Positions 13,047 to 23,875 of a stretch of 64,000 bases of DNA are shown one piece after another; positions within the stretch are counted from its first letter, which is position 1, and every line of letters starts with the position of its first letter. A model generated the notes under the pieces. It did not search any database, had not been told where the DNA came from, and saw only the letters and a program-made list of their open reading frames with translations. The stretch is from Strigops habroptila (Eukaryota; Chordata; Aves; Psittaciformes; Psittacidae): NCBI RefSeq assembly GCF_004027225.2, contig NC_044288.2, forward strand, positions 17,866,744 to 17,930,743, written 5' to 3'. Made by a program: the position numbers and the translations under genes.

Positions 13047-15764
13047 GTAAGTGTGTGTTTTGGCCCGTGGGTTGCTCTTCTGTTGGTTTTGTACCTCAAA
13101 TTAATCATTTTTCTTTTGCCAGCAGTGGGGATCCAGAAAGCAATATATTTCAGAGATGTCAGTGATGGAAATTCCTAAGGCTGTGCATTGTAGCAGCCAC
13201 GTGAAGGGATAAATGAAAATCTTTACATGTAACTTTACCCAGCTTTTTCTGAGCTAAATATGGTGCTATGGCATGGAAAAACATGGTGCTGCTTTACAGC
13301 GAGGTCCCAGGGACTGAGGAGACAAAGGTGACCAGTTCTGGCTTCCCCTGTTCTTTCCCAGCTACCAGGTACTGCTAGTCCACAGGAAAACTACCACCCA
13401 TTCCCCAAGAGTTTTGTGGTGCTTTTCTCCGGCCCCTCTCTCAACCTTTGGCCTTGGTCCCCACCTAGGCTGGCAGTTTAACAAGCTGTGTTTGCAGATG
13501 AAACCCAGCTTACCCTTCCCTTACACACGGGCATCGCTGTATGTCTGCAAGGCACCGGCTGCAACCCACCAGCGGAAGAGTGATGAGACAATGTAGTGTG
13601 AGCTCCTGTGTGCCTTGGGATCCTTGCCACCACGGGCCACATCTCCCCTCACCCCCAAGCAGATTGCTGCATTCAGGTGGTGCCTGACTGATTTACAGGC
13701 ACCATCCTTGGGGAGGGCTGCAGGAGGGGATGAATTTGTTCCCATCAGCAAACCGAGCCAATTGCCATGGAATGACTTTCCTTTTGTGACTTTTACAGGA
13801 CTGAAATTTCAAATGAATTCACTGTTAGATGGAGTGTTTTGAACTGGTCTACACCACAGGGAATCCTTTTAAAATACAAGAGTGCTGCCATTTCCCAGAG
13901 GTTCCAAGGAGCTGATTTAGTTTTAACAGCCAAACTACACTGCACCTGCTCGAGGGGATGGTGCCTTTATCCTCACACCAAGCAGACACCAGCAATAAGC
14001 TGTGAAATGGTTAGTCCAGTGGGCAGACAGCTTCATCACATATTCTTCTGAATGGTGCCAATTATTTTACAGGCGAGAAGGCTACACATAAACAACACTT
14101 TGCCCTGCCTGCTCTGCCTCACATATGTAATTAAACCTTACCAGCAGCTTATCCTGTAATTGCAATTATGACACACTCCAGCCTCTGGTACTCATCATAG
14201 AGGTGAAGGAGCATTTGCTGTATTGGCCAGTGCAGCTGCTTCTGACCAATACAGAGTGGTCCTTCTTCCTCATTTGATTGTAGTTAGAAAAATAAAATGC
14301 AGCTTATTTCTCCCCCCCTCTCCCACCAGACCTACCTGCCACATCCAAGTGTGCACAGTGGAACACTCAGTCTGAGGGTACCTGTACTCTGAATTACATG
14401 AATTTTTATATATATATATGAATTTTATATTTTTTTAATCAAAGTGCCCAGCCCCACAAACTGCTGCAGGAATCAGGGCGATGCTCAGCTGTGGTACCAG
14501 GGGACCCAGCCTCCTTGCTATAGATGTGGTGGTGTCATAGCAGACATGTTTGTCTCTTCTTCACTAAATTTGGCAAATCGACAAAGCTGTGAAATACACA
14601 GGTCACAAAATGCATCTTTCAGCAGCCTGAAGCTTGGAAACATCTTACTCCTGTGTGCAGTATTTCTTGCCAGAATATCTTGTGCTTGCTAGAAGCATCT
14701 GGTCCAGCCATGAACTGACACCAGTGGCCTCTCCTGAATGGGCTTCTGAGCAAAGACAGCCCCTGCTTTGCAGCTGCTGGATGGATTTGGGTGGTTTTCC
14801 TTCTGGTGATTTTCTCCTCCAAGAAGCAGGCGGTGTTAGAGCTGGGATGCTTCTTCCCACTCCATCACTCCATCTTTGGGAAGACCAGGAGTCTGCTTCA
14901 TTCATACACACTCTTAACTGCCATGTGCTTTGACTTTGCTCATCTAGTTAATGCCTTACCTTCAGAGTGAAGTGCCCAAGCTGTGCCGGGCAGTGCTGGA
15001 GGTAGAAGGAAGGGCACACTTGAACCTCCACACACCTTTAAATCCTCCCCCAGCCTGGCATGGCCAACTTGAAAATCTGGGAAATTAATTAGGAGTCAGC
15101 ATCCTGATTTCCCCTTTGCTGTCAAAGGAGAAAATAACTCCCTGCTGTAAAAATCTTCTTTGTAACACTTGCAGCAAGTAGATTTTGTGACAAGCTCTCA
15201 ACTGAAAATCTCTGCAGTTCTGTGAACACCCCTGAGATACAAGGCTTGAAATCCAAGAGAGGTAAAATGACCTCTCTTGGACACACCTATGCCTAGGCAC
15301 CTCTGTAAGGAGTGTGAAAAGAATACTATTCATGCTTGAACTTCTCCCATCACTGTGCTTGGGATTTGGCTCACACAAGACCTTTGGACAACAAGATATT
15401 AAGACATTTCCTTCTTTTACAGAGTAACCTCAAAGCTGTTAGACCCCTCTACTGAGAAAGCTGTAGGATCACACTGCTTTACAGCTTTTCCCAGTTCACC
15501 AGTGCAAGGAGCTCCCAGATTACATTGGTACTTCGTGACACTTGTTTTTCCTCAGCCAGTGCCAAGATGCAGCTATTTCTCTGCCTGCTGCCTGCTCCTG
15601 GCTCTTCATTAGTGGTTGACCTCTGGCTAATTTTCCCATTATTTTTCCATTCAGAGGAACAGAATTCAGATAATCTCTAGGCTGAAATAATAACAATTGC
15701 AACAAGAAAAGTAGGCAATTGTATCTTGACTCTAATGTCCTTTATCACTGTGTTTATCTCACAG
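13047..15764 (+). other. NEURL1B intron 2
   Basis: A 2.7-kb intron with GT-AG ends. It holds an AT-rich patch near 14,400-14,440 and a cluster of homeodomain-type sites near 14,128-14,168. No coding signature. Confidence 0.85.
14157..14168. promoter_or_regulatory. Palindromic homeodomain-type site
   Basis: TAATTGCAATTA is a perfect 12-base palindrome made of two inverted TAATTG half-sites. A further TAATTA lies at 14128-14133. The arrangement fits a paired homeodomain binding site in a small enhancer; binding is inferred. Confidence 0.35.
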
Positions 15765-16472
15765 ATAGCATGTTTGCAGAGACCATGACCACTGCCCGTC
15801 TCAGCTCTGCCCGTCTCAGCACTTGCCTTCCTCAGAGCAACCACGATTCAGCCAATTTCAATAACAACGAACTGGAGAATAACCAAGTGGTGGCCAAAAT
15901 TGCAAACCTAAACCTAAGTCGGGTACCAGGACTTGCGACAGACAACCACATCATCCCCTGTTGCCCAAACCGGAGGCAGCATGCCCATGGGGTCCCAGCC
16001 TTCCTGGACACAGACCTGCGATTCCATCCGACCCGCGGACCTGACATCACCTTTTCTCAGGACCGCATGGTTGCATGCACCAACTGGCAAGAAAGCAATA
16101 GGACTTTGGTGTTTTCTGACCGGCCTTTGCACATTGGTGAAAGCCTCTTTGTGGAAGTAGGACATCTTGGGTTGCCATACTATGGGGCCCTTTCATTCGG
16201 CATCACTTCTTGTGATCCGAGTACTTTACGGACAAATGAGCTCCCAGCAGATCCAGACTTTCTCTTGGACCGCAAGGAGTACTGGGTGGTTTACCGAGCG
16301 TTCCCAGTCCTCAACAACGGCGACATTCTCAGTTTCATGGTCTTGCCAAACGGGGAGGTGCACCACGGGGTGAATGGAGGCAGCCGAGGGATGCTGATGT
16401 GTGTGGACACCTCGCAGTCTCTCTGGGTGTTTTTTACGATCCATGGTGTAATCAACCAGCTCAAAATACTGG
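15765..16472 (+). CDS. NEURL1B: NEURL1B exon 3, NHR2 domain
   Basis: The acceptor is TTTATCTCACAG at 15764 and the donor GTAAGT at 16473. Joined to exon 2 it reads VQILDSMFAETM across the junction. Its 236 codons carry the linker between repeats, with the conserved NNNELENNQVVAK motif, and then the second Neuralized repeat from about LRFHPTRGPDI to NQLKILG. Conserved stretches include SLFVEVG, LSFGITSCDPS, NELPADPDFLLDRKEYWVV and CVDTSQSLWVFF. In the human protein, as I recall it, this region is much richer in Ala, Gly and Arg; here it is more Ser/Asn/His-rich, as expected if the mammalian gene has drifted to high GC. Both NHR repeats are complete. Confidence 0.95.
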
Positions 16473-17405
16473 GTAAGTGCAGCCAAATGGAATGATACTG
16501 GGGAGCACGTGGCTGGTAAAGTTTCCTGGGCCATAACAGGAGCTAGGGGTTTGCATTCACAGTGTTCCCTTTAGCAGGTGGTCACTGATGTGAGGAAGCA
16601 GCTCCTGCTCTCACCTTGTGTTTGCAAACTAAGGTGCGTGAAACAAGGTAGCTCTCAAGTGCATGTATGCAACCTATACAAGTACCCCAGGAAAGGATGA
16701 GACATGAGAGATAAAATAAGCAGCAGGCAGGGATGGCTGCGGGGACACAGCTGGTTTTCAGATGGTTTGTTTTTAAAAGGGATTCCTTATAAACCCACTG
16801 TTCCAGCCAACAGGTATTAAACTCCTGCCTTGGTAAGGGCAATGATTTTTGTGAGCACAGCTCTGGTTTAATCACGTGTGCTGCTGATAGATGGTAATCA
16901 CTCCTCAAGCACTGCCACAGCTTGAGTATTAGATGTAGTTTCGATTTTGATCTGTTGCTGGTGACTAGTTACAGTGCTTTCCTCTTGTTAAGGATTCTAT
17001 CAGAAAAGCAGATGGTGATGACTTTGTAAATCAGGTTTTTCTCATTTAAAGCAATGCCCTTTCCTAGCTGCCACTGAGACGGTGGTAGCTAGAGGCCACT
17101 GCTACTGGAGAGATCAGGACTTTACACCTTAAACAATGGCTGTCAGATAACCTGGTGCTCGCTTTACTGAAGCACTGATCAGACATTGTACAATGGCATA
17201 GTGAGGTCCAGGCCCTGGAGGTCACATCCAAAATCACGCACCTGCATCATAACTAAGGGGTAGCACTTAACCCAGCAGCTGGGATTTACCCTAAAGCACC
17301 CTGCCCACATGGAGTGGGAGCAGCTCACCAAGCTGAGGGGCATTTAGCTGGGCTTTGGGTGTCCATTGGCGCCGCAGTGGGCTCAGCTCTCTCCTGTGTT
17401 TGCAG
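16473..17405 (+). other. NEURL1B intron 3
   Basis: A 0.9-kb GT-AG intron. I see no feature in it beyond the splice sites. Confidence 0.85.
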
Positions 17406-17531
17406 GCACTGTGCAGTCCAGCCCAGTGACCGTCTCTCCCTCAGGATCACCTGGTGGCTCACAGTATGACAGCGACTCGGACATGGCCTTCAGTGTGAAC
17501 AGGTCGTCATCTGCTTCAGAGTCATCATTGG
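17406..17531 (+). CDS. NEURL1B: NEURL1B exon 4, Ser-rich linker
   Basis: The acceptor is CTGTGTTTGCAG at 17405 and the donor GTAAGG at 17532; both ends are phase 1. The 42 codons read GTVQSSPVTVSPSG, then an acidic Ser/Asp run (DSDSDMAF) and SSSASESSL. This low-complexity, phosphorylatable linker joins NHR2 to the RING and is shared with the human protein. No catalytic motif is present. The length is a multiple of three, so skipping this exon would keep the frame and bring NHR2 next to the RING. Confidence 0.92.
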
Positions 17532-18246
17532 GTAAGGAGAACCCATGTGCCAAGACAGGGATCCGAGTGGACAGATGGTGCTGGGGCTACACGAGGCAGC
17601 AGGGCAAGGTTGTGGGGGAGATGTTACATCTCCTGCAAGGCCAACAGAAATAATTGGAAGGAAACAAAGTGGTGGGAAGATTTTCATGGCTGCATGTTGC
17701 TTCTGAAAGTGGTCCCTGCAGGGCTGCCCTTGCTGTAGCAGCAGTGCTGCAGTTGTTGGGAGTGCGGTATTATGTCTGGGGGTCTTCCAGCACCCAGACC
17801 ACTGCTTTCTGCACTGCCAGGGCTCCACTGACAGAGCGATGCCCACATAACCGCTCACATGCTGGTGTTTGGGTCTCAAGTATGTGCTGCCACCACCCAG
17901 CATGGCTGGTGAGATGCAGGAGCACCCTGCTTGGAGCATGGCTCCTTTGGGAAGAGTGGAGCTCTGCACACTCACACCATGAAATGGGTGTGCAAAATCA
18001 CAGCCCTACTTGGGGAAGCCCAGGTGAGCTGTGCTTGCCCCGTCTGTAGGAAAGGGAAGGCAAGCTCTGCCCAGGGCTGTACCTGTGCTACCAATTAGGA
18101 TATGCTGGGATTTGTTTGGCCAAATGAACCAGGCAATGACTAAGGAAGGAAGAGCCTTACAAATTGACTTGAGTGTTTATTGTACAGTGTCAGACTTGCA
18201 CCATTCTGGTGACTAAATGATCTCATTCCTTCCTTCTCTTTCACAG
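17532..18246 (+). other. NEURL1B intron 4
   Basis: A 0.7-kb GT-AG intron. Open frames on both strands here lack any domain signature and are chance. Confidence 0.85.
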
Positions 18247-18491
18247 TGACTGCTCCCAGCTCCCCTCTGAGCCCCCCCATCTCTCCCGTTTTCCCCCCTC
18301 CGGAGCCATCAAGCAGCAAGAATGGGGAGTGCACCGTTTGCTTTGACAGCGAGGTGGACACGGTGATCTACACCTGCGGACACATGTGCCTCTGCAACAC
18401 CTGCGGTCTTAAGCTGAAGAAGCAGCTCAATGCCTGCTGCCCAATCTGCCGACGGGTCATCAAAGATGTTATTAAGATATACCGCCCGTAG
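18247..18491 (+). CDS. NEURL1B: NEURL1B exon 5, C-terminal RING finger
   Basis: The acceptor is TCTCTTTCACAG at 18246 and the stop codon TAG is at 18489-18491. The exon encodes 81 residues: a Pro/Ser stretch ([10 protein letters not shown]) and a RING in the Neuralized pattern. Visible zinc ligands are CTVC, then C and H in YTCGHMC, two cysteines in the CLCNTC run, and CPIC near the end. All expected ligands are present, so the ligase should be active. The tail [10 protein letters not shown] ends the protein at the position seen in other Neuralized proteins. Confidence 0.96.
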
Positions 18492-19122
18492 CGCCCGGCT
18501 CGGGCGGTAGGAAGGGGGAACGCCGCTAGCAGTAACCATGCCTTTCCGTCCCTGCTTATGGGTTATCGTGCTGGTCAGTCGTTATCAAGTGGCTCGTTAT
18601 CTGTGTTTCCTTATTTGACTGGTAGGGCACAATTCAGGGATCAAATTGAGCTGAGGATCACGTGGGGCCCAAAGGCACGGCTGCCATGCCGGCCAGGCTG
18701 TGTGCCCATGGGTGAATCTGGGGAATCGCGGTCTGGATCCGACCCAGCTGCAAATGAGAAATTTCCTGTGCAAAGGCTCTTTTTTTGCCTCCTCCTCTGG
18801 GGGAGGAGGCTCTTGCTGTGGTGCGTGTTGGGAAGGGGAGGTTGCCACTTACTTGGTCAGTGCTGGGTGCCACTGGGCTTCCCAACCCCAAAACCCCAAC
18901 ACCTCTGGGCTGTTGCCAGATGCTTGCGCTGTGGTGGGATAAAATTAGGACAAGGCCCAGTGGGAGGGTTCAAAGTGGACAAAACTGATCTGGAAATGTC
19001 ATGTTCACCCGTGTAAGGGGAATTAGCCGAGGCCAAAATAGTAGCACAGACAGATTCTCTCTTGTTTGGGTTTTGCCCGCCTTGAGCAGGCTTCTGGGGC
19101 ATGTAGAGAAGCTGGTCTGGCT

Positions 19123-19150
19123 TTAGATAAAGCAGCTTAGATAAAGCAGC
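19123..19150. repeat. 14-bp tandem duplication
   Basis: TTAGATAAAGCAGC occurs twice back to back without mismatch, inside the NEURL1B 3'UTR. Probably a recent slippage or duplication event. Confidence 0.85.
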
Positions 19151-22035
19151 TTTTGCTTTTCTGTGGCAGAGCAGGGACTTTTGGCCAGGGAGGCTGAGAC
19201 CCATGGAGCAGCCACAGGGTAGCGGTGAGGAGCATGAGCCCACTGAGAGCCCCAGCTGCTGCAGCAGCAGTGATGGAGCAGTGACCAGCAGCAATGTGCT
19301 GTTCAGGCACTGCCGTATGGCTGGCTGCTGAAGCCATAAATTGCAGCCTGCGGATGAGAGGGGCGTTTGGATGGGCACACTGCAATCCTGGCTTAGAAAA
19401 AGCGCAGGGCTACCATCATCTGCAGTGATGGTGTTTGTCACCTCCAGGCACACACGCCTGCGTTTTCCTCTGCTCCTCTTTGCAGGTGGTGTAGCTGCCA
19501 TCTCACACCATCCTGCCTGGCTCACCTCCTTTAGCCCTTCCCCTGCTGCCAGCGCCGCAGCAGGGCTCAGCCTTCCTCCTGCCCACCACAGGGACTTTTT
19601 GGAGCCCGTGGTGAGAAACCGATTTCTGTCCCAGTCCCAGCAGGCTTACCTTTTTTCTAGGGACTGTGTATCTGCTGATTTTACCTGCTCTTTCTCATGC
19701 CTTTCCAGGTTTCCCAGCACAGCTCCCAGCTGTCCAGACACTAGGTCCCAACAGTAGTTGAGAACTTGCTGAGATGAACAGGAATTTCTCTCACTTGGCT
19801 GTACTTGGGAAGAGGAATGGAAAGGGCTCTGGGACTATTAGTAGATGTTGGGACTTAAAAGGTAAATGGGTTTCAGCTGTGATATTAGCTACAAGCAGCA
19901 GCAACCTGGATGAGCTGGTTGAGCATCTGAGTATGCAGTATTGGTGCTGGTTTGAGGAGCTTGGTGTCTTTCCTGCTACTCCTGTAGGAGCTACCCTCTA
20001 TTTTCCATCCTCTGCCCACTTGCATGGCTCCTGTCCAGTCCTTCAGCCTGCGCCTGGTTGGTCTCCAACTGGTCCAGGTTTGTAAAGAGGGGAAGAGAGA
20101 GGATGCAAGTGGTAAGATAAGAGAGGGGCTGGTGTTGTTCTAGCTCGGTGACCATGTGCCACCAAGTGCATAGAAACAGCTTTCTTCAGAAAGGTGCAAT
20201 TACTGCATTTTTGTCCAAAAAAAAAAAGGAAAAAGAGAATAGCAACCCCTGTATATTCAGGGTTTCTGGGCCCAGAGGGGCAGCCTGACATCGTTGGTGT
20301 CTGTCACCTTGCCTTGCCATTTACTCTCTCCTCCAAGATGCCGTAGCCATGGGTGCGCTGCCGTCTCTCGCAGTGCCGGTGGTTGGTGGTACCACCAGTG
20401 CAGCACTTGTTACTGACCGGCACTTTGCCCCATCTCAGCCCTGCTCCACCATCAGGAGGGCACACTGAGGAGCAGCTCATCCTCCTCCCGCAGCGGCTGT
20501 GGCTGCCAGCTCACAGGGCATGGAGAAAACCTTTGGGTTTTTTTTTATCTTGAAGAGCTAAATAACATTTTAATTCCGTGTATAAATGAGAGGCTGCTGT
20601 AGGGTGAGATCCCTTACCCATTGCCCTGCTGCATTGGCACGAGAGCCTGCTGGCTTTCCAGAGCCCTTTAGGGAAACTCGGTTCATGCCACTGGCCGTGA
20701 CGCTGCCGAGCGTGCCCAGCCCTCAGCAGAGCCACTGGCACTGCAGCTGTGGCATGAGTTCACTTACACCTTAGCAAAAGGTGGCAGCGAGGGCAGCTTT
20801 CCAAGCTGGAGCTTTGTCCAGCCCCTTTGCCCGGGGACCACAGGCATTGCCTTCACAGAGACCTCCCTGGTCATGTCGATGGCAGATCGCGGTCTAGCTG
20901 TGGTCAGTGGGCACAGCACTAAGCACGATGACAGCAAAGTATGTGAGCGTGGGACGTAAGGCCAGGTTGGGTTGGCACCTGCCTGGTGAGCAGGCTGCAG
21001 TGGGAAGCCTTTGCATGATGAGGAATTTAATGGAAGTTGTCTGAATCCACAGTGAATGATGCTAGCTTGGGGCTGGTCTGAGCTAGCAAATGCCTGAGGC
21101 CATCCCTGGGGCTGCTGTCCTGGTTTCAGGGGTGTCTGGTCCCTTTCAGGGGGTGCACGAGCAGGACAGAGCCCATGTGCTTGGCTGACACTTCAGGTCC
21201 TCAGTGAATGGGGCTAGTTGCATGCCTGGGGTGGCGTTTTCTTGGTGTAGCTTTCTTTCCTTTTTTGTGCTTAAATCCAGCAAGGAGAAATACTGAATCC
21301 ACCCCAGGCTGTGTCTGAGCTGCTCAGGACACATTGCAAAGGTTGTATTTTTGCTGTAGCAGCCGAGTCCCATTTCCAGAAGGGCAGCATCCAGTGGGAC
21401 AAGCAAGGGAGGCAGCTCAGTGAGGGTTCAGAGCGTGGCCATGCAGCAAGCGGGATGTGAGAGCAGTGGACGTGTCGCCCTGCCTGTCCGAGAGCACCAG
21501 GAATGTTCCAGAATAGGCCTCTTAACAAAAGGATTTCCAGGAAAAGGTAGCCTCTTACAGATTTAATTGTTAGTACTTGTATTGCTATTTTTTTTAAACA
21601 GTCCAATGATATATGATTTGTACAGAAGATCTGTTTGTGCCTTATAAGGGTGTCCGTGCACTTTTTATCCTTTTTAAAGCAAATTTTAAAAAGAAAAAAA
21701 AAAAGTATCCAGGGGGAGAAAAATAACACAGATCAATGGTAGTTTTATAGAATTTTGTGTTCACTGAGAATCCTGCTTTTTTATATATATATTGGAGTGA
21801 AAAAGTGTTTTATTTCCATGGATTCTGCCCCCCCCTCCTCCTAACCTATTTGTTTAAAAATTTACAAAAGGAAGAAAGAAAAAGAAGAGATGGGGGAAAC
21901 TCTTTTACCTTCCCCCTTTCTGAGAAAGTTACTCTCCTGTTGTTACCTTTATGATTCAGTACTGTGACCTGTACATCATGTTGAAGCTGAATCAGATTTT
22001 GGACCTCTGTATTAGGCTTTTCAAGCAAATCATTT

Positions 22036-22059
22036 GGGGGACCTGGGGGGGTGGGAGGG
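22036..22059 (+). promoter_or_regulatory. Potential RNA G-quadruplex in NEURL1B 3'UTR
   Basis: Four G-runs of 5, 7, 3 and 3 bases are separated by loops of 4, 1 and 1 bases, ending about 130 nt before the poly(A) signal on the sense strand. The pattern meets the usual G3+ loop rule. Folding in RNA is an inference. Confidence 0.55.
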
Positions 22060-22187
22060 CATCGCACGAGGGAGGGAACTGCACTTCTACATGTCAGTGC
22101 TCTATAGCGTTGTGTTCAGTGCTGTGTGTTTTACTTTTGTCCATTTATCTGTTTTACATTAATATAATTTTACTTGTTTATGAAACA

Positions 22188-22193
22188 AATAAA
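22188..22193 (+). terminator. NEURL1B: NEURL1B poly(A) signal
   Basis: AATAAA is followed about 10-25 bases later by a likely cleavage zone and then a GT-rich stretch (AAGTGTTTTGACC, about 22229). It is the only canonical hexamer I found between the stop codon and the intergenic gap, so it is the probable main 3' end. Confidence 0.75.
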
Positions 22194-22214
22194 ACTTTGG
22201 CTTGTAAAGCGTGC

Positions 22215-23685
22215 TCCCGGACGTTTAAAAGTGTTTTGACCTGGAGGGTGAGTAAATCCTTTATTTCCAAAGCGTGGCACTATTAATGCACAGAGGCAGG
22301 GCACCTCTGTTCAGCTCAGGTACCTCTGCTTCAGAAGAATTAATGTTAGGCACTTCAAATACCTTGCATGAGCTTTGCATTGCTCCTGAGAGGACACTGC
22401 ACAGTGGCTGCGCGGTCCCTTGATGGGCAGGGTAGGGGGGATTCCTGGCTCATTTAACCTTGCAAAACCTTGACAGTTGGGCTGCCCACTGCACTAAAGC
22501 AGGGTGTCCTGTGGCAATGCCCTCTCCCAGTGCCCCAAATTCCTCATCCAACCTGCACTATCCCAAGCAAGGCAGCTGCCAGCCTCGCCCTGCTTCTGTG
22601 GCCTTGCTGGGGACGCCGGTGGCTGGCCAGGGAAGGGGATGCAGGCGCAGACAGGATGGCTGCTTTTTCATTTCTTCTTGTCATCTTTTTTCTGTTTTTT
22701 TTTTCTTTTTTTTTAATTTTTGTTTGTTTTGTTGTTGGTTTTTTTTTTAGGGGGTTATTTTATTTTGGGTTTTTTTTGTTGTTTGGTTTGTTGCAATGCC
22801 TGGCACTTTTTTTCACAAGCAGAGGCCAGCAGAAGGCTGCTCTCTACGCTGTTTATATCTCTAAATGTGACCAGCTGAAGCCAGACACCAGCCAGGCAGC
22901 CTCAGACGTGGTCTAAAGCAGGGTGGAAGAATTCATTCATAACTCTGCCCTGGCAAGAACACAGCCACAGTTAAGTGTTTGCATGAAAAACCTCACAAGC
23001 CGCAGGTGGCGAAGGAGCCCGACAATGCCTATTTATGCCAAAAGGCCCTTTTATAAACTCTGCTGCCTCAGTTTATCCAGAGATCTGATCCCTGCAAGCT
23101 GCCAACGGCCTAATACTGCTGGTCTCAGGCCACAAGAGACTTTGCACCACACTTAGCATTAGTGTGAGGATCTGCTCCTGGCCCAAGCCCTGGCGAGAGC
23201 ATGGAGGACCACTGCCTGCTCCCATCCCCTGCACCCGCAGCTCCCCTGCCAGCCTGGGTACCAGGATGCAAGAACCAGCCTAAAACAAGCCTCCAATGGA
23301 TGAAGCCCCTTCGTAGCACTCTGCCAGATCAAGTGCTAAACAATGCCCAATGATGCCCAAACCTCCAGCCCTGTGCAGGATCTGCATGGACTAGGTGGGT
23401 TATGGCCACCTGAAAGCCAGGGAATGAGTGTGGAAAAGGCTTACCTGTCCCAAGCAGGGCAGCAGTGAGCCAAGCCAGTGCAAGATGCTCTTCCATGTCC
23501 TTTTTGTCCCTCCTCGCCTAGCCCTTCCCAAGCACTGCATGTGAGAAATAACCACACACAGAGCCCTCTGCCAGAAGGCACCTGGGCTCTGGGGTCCGAT
23601 ACCTGCTTTTGCCTGAGCACATCTACAACAGCCGTCGTGCAGCACACCAGACATACACCAGCCAGACACAGGTTCACAAGGGTGC
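22215..23685. other. Intergenic gap between convergent genes
   Basis: About 1.5 kb separates the inferred 3' ends of NEURL1B and SH3PXD2B. It holds a long T-rich tract (22685-22792) and otherwise unique sequence with no recognisable exon or RNA gene. The small open frames here are low-complexity or have no family signature. Confidence 0.65.
22685..22792. repeat. T-rich low-complexity tract
   Basis: The tract is nearly all T with scattered G, including runs of eight to ten T and the word GTTTGTTTTGTTG. It starts about 490 nt downstream of the NEURL1B poly(A) signal. It may help termination, or be a simple repeat with no role. Confidence 0.8.
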
Positions 23686-23709
23686 TTGAAACCAGTCAAG
23701 CAGTTTCTG

Positions 23710-23715
23710 TTTATT
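23710..23715 (-). terminator. SH3PXD2B: SH3PXD2B poly(A) signal
   Basis: On the - strand this reads AATAAA. It is preceded by a U-rich tract and followed, at about 23,680-23,620, by a clear GU-rich downstream element with repeated TGTG and CTGGTG words. This is the full arrangement of a strong vertebrate poly(A) site. Confidence 0.8.
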
Positions 23716-23720
23716 TCTTT

Positions 23721-23800
23721 AAAAAAAAAAAAAAACCAAACCAAAAACACTAAAAAAAAACCCCAAACCCAAACCCCACCGAATTAAAAAAGAAACCAAC
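23721..23800. repeat. A-rich low-complexity tract
   Basis: An A-run of about fifteen is followed by CCAAACC-type repeats, more A-runs and CCCCAAACCCAAACCCC. Read as SH3PXD2B transcript (- strand) it is a U/GU-rich tract directly 5' of the poly(A) hexamer, the place of an upstream U-rich element. Confidence 0.8.
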
Positions 23801-23858
23801 CCCATAATGGTGAAAGTATAGATACGGCATTTACACGGCTACATCTATCTTCTGCTGA

Positions 23859-23875
23859 CCCCCACCCCCCCTCCC
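23859..23875 (-). promoter_or_regulatory. Potential RNA G-quadruplex in SH3PXD2B 3'UTR
   Basis: On the - (sense) strand there are G-runs of 3, 7 and 5 with single-base loops; the run of seven can supply two G-triplets, giving four. It lies about 145 nt upstream of the poly(A) signal. Folding is an inference. Confidence 0.5.

Larger units (their letters stand above)
12486..18491 (+). other. NEURL1B: NEURL1B gene (exons 2-5): Neuralized-like E3 ubiquitin ligase
   Basis: Seen: four exons, 12486-13046, 15765-16472, 17406-17531 and 18247-18491, all with AG acceptors and GT donors and all joined in phase 1, read as one frame to a TAG. They encode two Neuralized repeats (NHR1 about residues 46-200, NHR2 about 284-436), a Ser/Pro-rich linker and a C-terminal RING (about 504-543). 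Known: Neuralized proteins ubiquitinate Notch ligands of the Delta/Jagged type and promote their endocytosis in signal-sending cells; the NHR repeats bind the ligand and the RING recruits the E2. Inferred: the missing first exon encodes about 10 residues, as in human NEURL1B, giving about 556 residues against about 555 in human. The motif AKGKNVRLD before NHR1 and the text of both repeats fit NEURL1B better than its paralogue NEURL1. The gene is tail to tail with SH3PXD2B. Confidence 0.93.
18492..22210 (+). other. NEURL1B: NEURL1B 3' untranslated region
   Basis: The stretch from the stop codon to the first canonical AATAAA holds no credible coding exon. The last 650 bases (from about 21,540) are AT-rich and look like a conserved 3'UTR end, with U-rich blocks. 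A G-rich block at 22036-22059 could fold as a G-quadruplex. The 3' end is inferred from the hexamer and the spacing; no transcript data were available. Short repeats within it include a 14-base tandem duplication at 19123-19150. Confidence 0.7.

Noticed and set aside
12486..18491. Assignment to NEURL1 rather than NEURL1B
   Set aside because: The lead sequence before NHR1 (AKGKNVRLD) and the linker NNNELENNQVVAK match NEURL1B as I know it; NEURL1 has a different NHR1 lead. The neighbour being SH3PXD2B agrees.
18857..19525. 222-codon - strand open frame in the NEURL1B 3'UTR
   Set aside because: There is no family motif and no splice or promoter context; the composition is like surrounding noncoding sequence.
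23060..23095. MIR-like words (CTGCCTCAGTTTATCC) in the intergenic gap
   Set aside because: The similarity is confined to about 20 bases, too short to call.
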